Below, one piece after another: positions 4,725-6,308 of a DNA stretch of 6,308 nucleotides. The DNA lies in the NCBI GenBank assembly GCA_015711895.1, contig JACVJH010000366.1:1-6308 (forward strand), given 5' to 3'. Position 1 is the first letter of the stretch; the number at the start of each line of letters is the position of its first letter. The DNA comes from Candidatus Solincola tengchongensis (GTDB taxonomy: Bacteria; Actinomycetota; Geothermincolia; Geothermincolales; RBG-13-55-18). The notes under the pieces are model-generated. The model made no database searches, was not told the origin of the DNA, and was given only the letters and a program-made list of their open reading frames with translations. The translations under genes were made by a program, and so were the position numbers.

Positions 4725-6308
4725 ATGAAAGGGTCAAGGAAGGGACTGGTGCTCCTTTCCGTATGCCTGCTGCTCCTGGCCACCCTGCTCGGCGGCATAG
4801 TCTCGGCGTTGGCCGGCGATGGAGCGGCGCCTGAGGAGTCGCGGAGCGCGGCGGCGACCATGGTATCGGGCGAAGCGGAGGCCTCGGCTCAAGGAGAGGG
4901 AAGCACGGCAGGGATACCCTCCAGCGGCGAGGGCCGGGCATTGGAGGGTGCCGAGAACGGAAAGGTCGTTGAACCCGAAGGGAACGTGAGTGACGGGGAG
5001 AGGGAAGCCGCGCCAACCGCGGAGGGGTCCCAGGCCCTGTGCTGCCCCCCGCCGCAGCCGCAGTGCGAGATCTGCGTGGTCAAATTCCTGGACCTGGACG
5101 AGGATGGGAACAAAGACGAATGTGAAACCGGGATGTCCGGAGTGACCATCACCCTGAACGGCGTAAATCCCCATCAAACGGGACAAGACGGAAAGGTCTG
5201 TTACGATGGCCTCGCTCCCGGCACCTATGTGGTGAGCGAGACCGTTCCCCCCGGCTACCGGGCCACCACCCCCACCTCCTACGAGATAGATTTGTGCACC
5301 GGCTCCAGCACCCAGTGCTGGGGGCCGCCGCCCTGCGGCGAGACGGTCACCGTGTTCTTCGGCAACGCGCCGATGGAGGAACCCTTGGGCTCCATATCCG
5401 GGCACAAGTACGAGGACCTGGACGGGGACGGCCAACACGACCCCGGCGAGCCGGCGGTCCCCGGGGTGACCGTGGAGCTGTGGAAGGACGGGGCCAAGGT
5501 GGCGGAGACGGCCACCGGATCGGACGGCAGCTATTCCTTCCAGGAACTGGAACCCGGCACCTACAAGGTGAAGGAGGTCCTCTCCGAGTGCTGGGCACCC
5601 ACCAATCCCGCCGACGGTTCCCACGACGGCCTGCAGGTGGCCGCCGGCCAGGACATCAAAGACGTTGACTTCCTCAACAAGCGGGCGGAGTGCCTCAAGG
5701 GACAGGTCGAGGTCCTGGTCTTCGAGGACACCAACTGCAATGGCCAGTTGGATGATGGTGATTCATTGCATCCCCAGCCGGTGATCATCGAGCTCTTCCA
5801 CGACATGGACGGCATGCTGGTCCCCGCCGACGGCTGGGACGGGCCCTACCAGAAGCCGACGGGCGCCGGCCCTTCATGGTGGCCGATTCCTCCATATCCA
5901 TATGGATGTTCCAGCTGGAAAAACATGCCATGTAATAACTATAACCTCTTGGGGCAGCCGCTGGGCGAGAACCTCCACGGGCGCTACCAGGTGCACATGG
6001 TCGTCCCGGAGGGATGGCGTGCCCTCACCGTGGAGTGGGCCGGCAGGACCTACACGGACACCTTCAGCACCTTCGAGCTGAAATGCTACTGCTGCTTGCC
6101 CACCTGCACCTGGCAGCAGGTGACGTTCCTCATCGACCCCCTCTTCCACATCTCCGGGCACAAGTACGAGGACCTGGACGGGGACGGCCAACACGACCCC
6201 GGCGAGCCGGCGGTCCCTGGGGTGACCGTGGAGCTGTGGAAGGACGGGGCCAAGGTGGCGGAGACGGCCACCGGTGAGGACGGGGGCTACTCCTTCGGCG
6301 AGCTCGTC
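4725..6308 (+). CDS. Secreted multi-module SdrD-B/Cna-B-like surface protein (3' end missing)
   Basis: The frame is open for 528 codons to the window edge, so the gene is partial. The N-terminus is a typical signal peptide: basic MKGSRK, a hydrophobic stretch at about 8-26, and likely cleavage after A30 (ALA|GD). An acidic, Ala/Gly/Ser-rich linker (about 31-105) leads to a proline-cysteine stretch, CCPPPQPQCEIC (106-117). Beta-sandwich modules of the SdrD-B/SpaA/Cna-B type follow: about 114-216 (DLDEDGNKD, then LAPGTYVVSETVPPGY), about 222-317 (EDLDGDGQHDPGE at 230-242, then LEPGTYKVKE), about 323-474 (EDTNCNGQLDDGD at 334-346) and a fourth from about 475, cut by the edge. The acidic loops resemble calcium sites of these families. 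Eighteen cysteines occur in the mature part, suggesting disulfides. The third module carries an aromatic/proline-rich insert (about 386-405). A cell-wall sorting signal or other anchor, if present, lies beyond the window. It is probably an adhesin, envelope or matrix protein; its ligand is unknown. Confidence 0.9.
   Translation, partial: MKGSRKGLVLLSVCLLLLATLLGGIVSALAGDGAAPEESRSAAATMVSGEAEASAQGEGSTAGIPSSGEGRALEGAENGKVVEPEGNVSDGEREAAPTAEGSQALCCPPPQPQCEICVVKFLDLDEDGNKDECETGMSGVTITLNGVNPHQTGQDGKVCYDGLAPGTYVVSETVPPGYRATTPTSYEIDLCTGSSTQCWGPPPCGETVTVFFGNAPMEEPLGSISGHKYEDLDGDGQHDPGEPAVPGVTVELWKDGAKVAETATGSDGSYSFQELEPGTYKVKEVLSECWAPTNPADGSHDGLQVAAGQDIKDVDFLNKRAECLKGQVEVLVFEDTNCNGQLDDGDSLHPQPVIIELFHDMDGMLVPADGWDGPYQKPTGAGPSWWPIPPYPYGCSSWKNMPCNNYNLLGQPLGENLHGRYQVHMVVPEGWRALTVEWAGRTYTDTFSTFELKCYCCLPTCTWQQVTFLIDPLFHISGHKYEDLDGDGQHDPGEPAVPGVTVELWKDGAKVAETATGEDGGYSFGELV
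5397..5518 (+). repeat. Direct repeat, copy 1 (module start)
   Basis: This 122-base segment encodes residues 225-265 of the surface protein, starting SGHKYEDLDGDG. It is identical to 6153-6274 except at 5462 (C here, T in the other copy), a silent change in a proline codon. The spacing is 756 bases, exactly 252 codons, so the frame is kept. Sequence on both sides diverges sharply. Confidence 0.95.
6153..6274 (+). repeat. Direct repeat, copy 2 (module start)
   Basis: This is the second copy of the 122-base segment, encoding residues 477-517 of the surface protein with the same amino acids as copy 1. The single difference is T at 6218. Downstream, GEDGGYSF replaces GSDGSYSF of copy 1, and the module continues past the window edge. 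Confidence 0.95.

Noticed and set aside
4711..4738. Surface protein as a lipoprotein (LSVC at residues 11-14)
   Set aside because: Valine precedes the cysteine instead of Gly, Ala or Ser, and the cysteine lies inside the hydrophobic core. Cleavage after A30 fits better.
4334..4861. Minus-strand open frame of 175 codons spanning the intergenic region
   Set aside because: It crosses the terminator, the stem-loop and the start of the surface-protein gene. It has no recognisable domain, and the plus-strand signals explain the region better.
4734..5624. Long minus-strand open frame (296 codons)
   Set aside because: It lies opposite the surface-protein gene, whose plus-strand frame has a signal peptide, a strong ribosome binding site and recognisable modules. 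The minus-strand translation shows no known motif and reflects high GC content.
5896..5907. 12-base perfect palindrome (ATCCATATGGAT) within the surface-protein gene
   Set aside because: It is a single short palindrome inside coding sequence, explained by the Tyr/Pro codons, with no other regulatory context.

Overview
The window is a high-GC bacterial segment (genes roughly 65% G+C by eye). All genes are on the plus strand, with strong AGGAGG-type ribosome binding sites and frequent ATA (Ile) and AGG (Arg) codons despite the GC content. The last gene encodes an exported protein built from SdrD-B/Cna-B-like modules, which suggests a Gram-positive lineage, perhaps a deep-branching Actinomycetota. 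That placement is inference; there is no rRNA or other marker here.

Positions 1-4312 hold a compact cell-surface glycan cluster. It contains a tandem-domain SAM-dependent methyltransferase (74-1501), a GT4-type GT-B glycosyltransferase (1506-2651) and a polytopic membrane protein of the O-antigen ligase/polymerase superfamily (2696-4312). Gaps of 4 and 44 bases point to one operon. The likely scheme is that the glycosyltransferase extends a lipid-linked glycan, the methyltransferase may modify it (or its nucleotide-sugar precursor), and the membrane protein polymerises it or transfers it to an acceptor. The first 73 bases carry no supportable gene; the TAA at 1-3 could end an upstream gene.

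Positions 4313-4724 are a 412-base intergenic region, AT-rich at its start. A TATAAT box (4348-4353) lies ahead of a roughly 130-nt leader that ends in a strong intrinsic terminator (4464-4489). The leader segment 4391-4399 can pair 8 of 9 bases with the 5' arm of that terminator, which is the layout expected of a riboswitch or attenuator. I recognise no known aptamer. I see nothing definite in 4490-4617. A second TATAAT (4618-4623) is followed by a long stem-loop (4646-4706) directly before a near-perfect ribosome binding site.

Positions 4725-6308 are the start of a large secreted surface protein that runs off the right edge with no stop codon. It has a signal peptide, an acidic low-complexity linker and at least four calcium-binding-like beta-sandwich modules. 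Its mature part has 18 cysteines, unusually many for this type of protein. Two modules share a 122-base stretch that differs at one silent position. The gene lies beside a glycan operon and behind a possible regulatory leader, so it may be a conditionally expressed adhesin, envelope or matrix protein.
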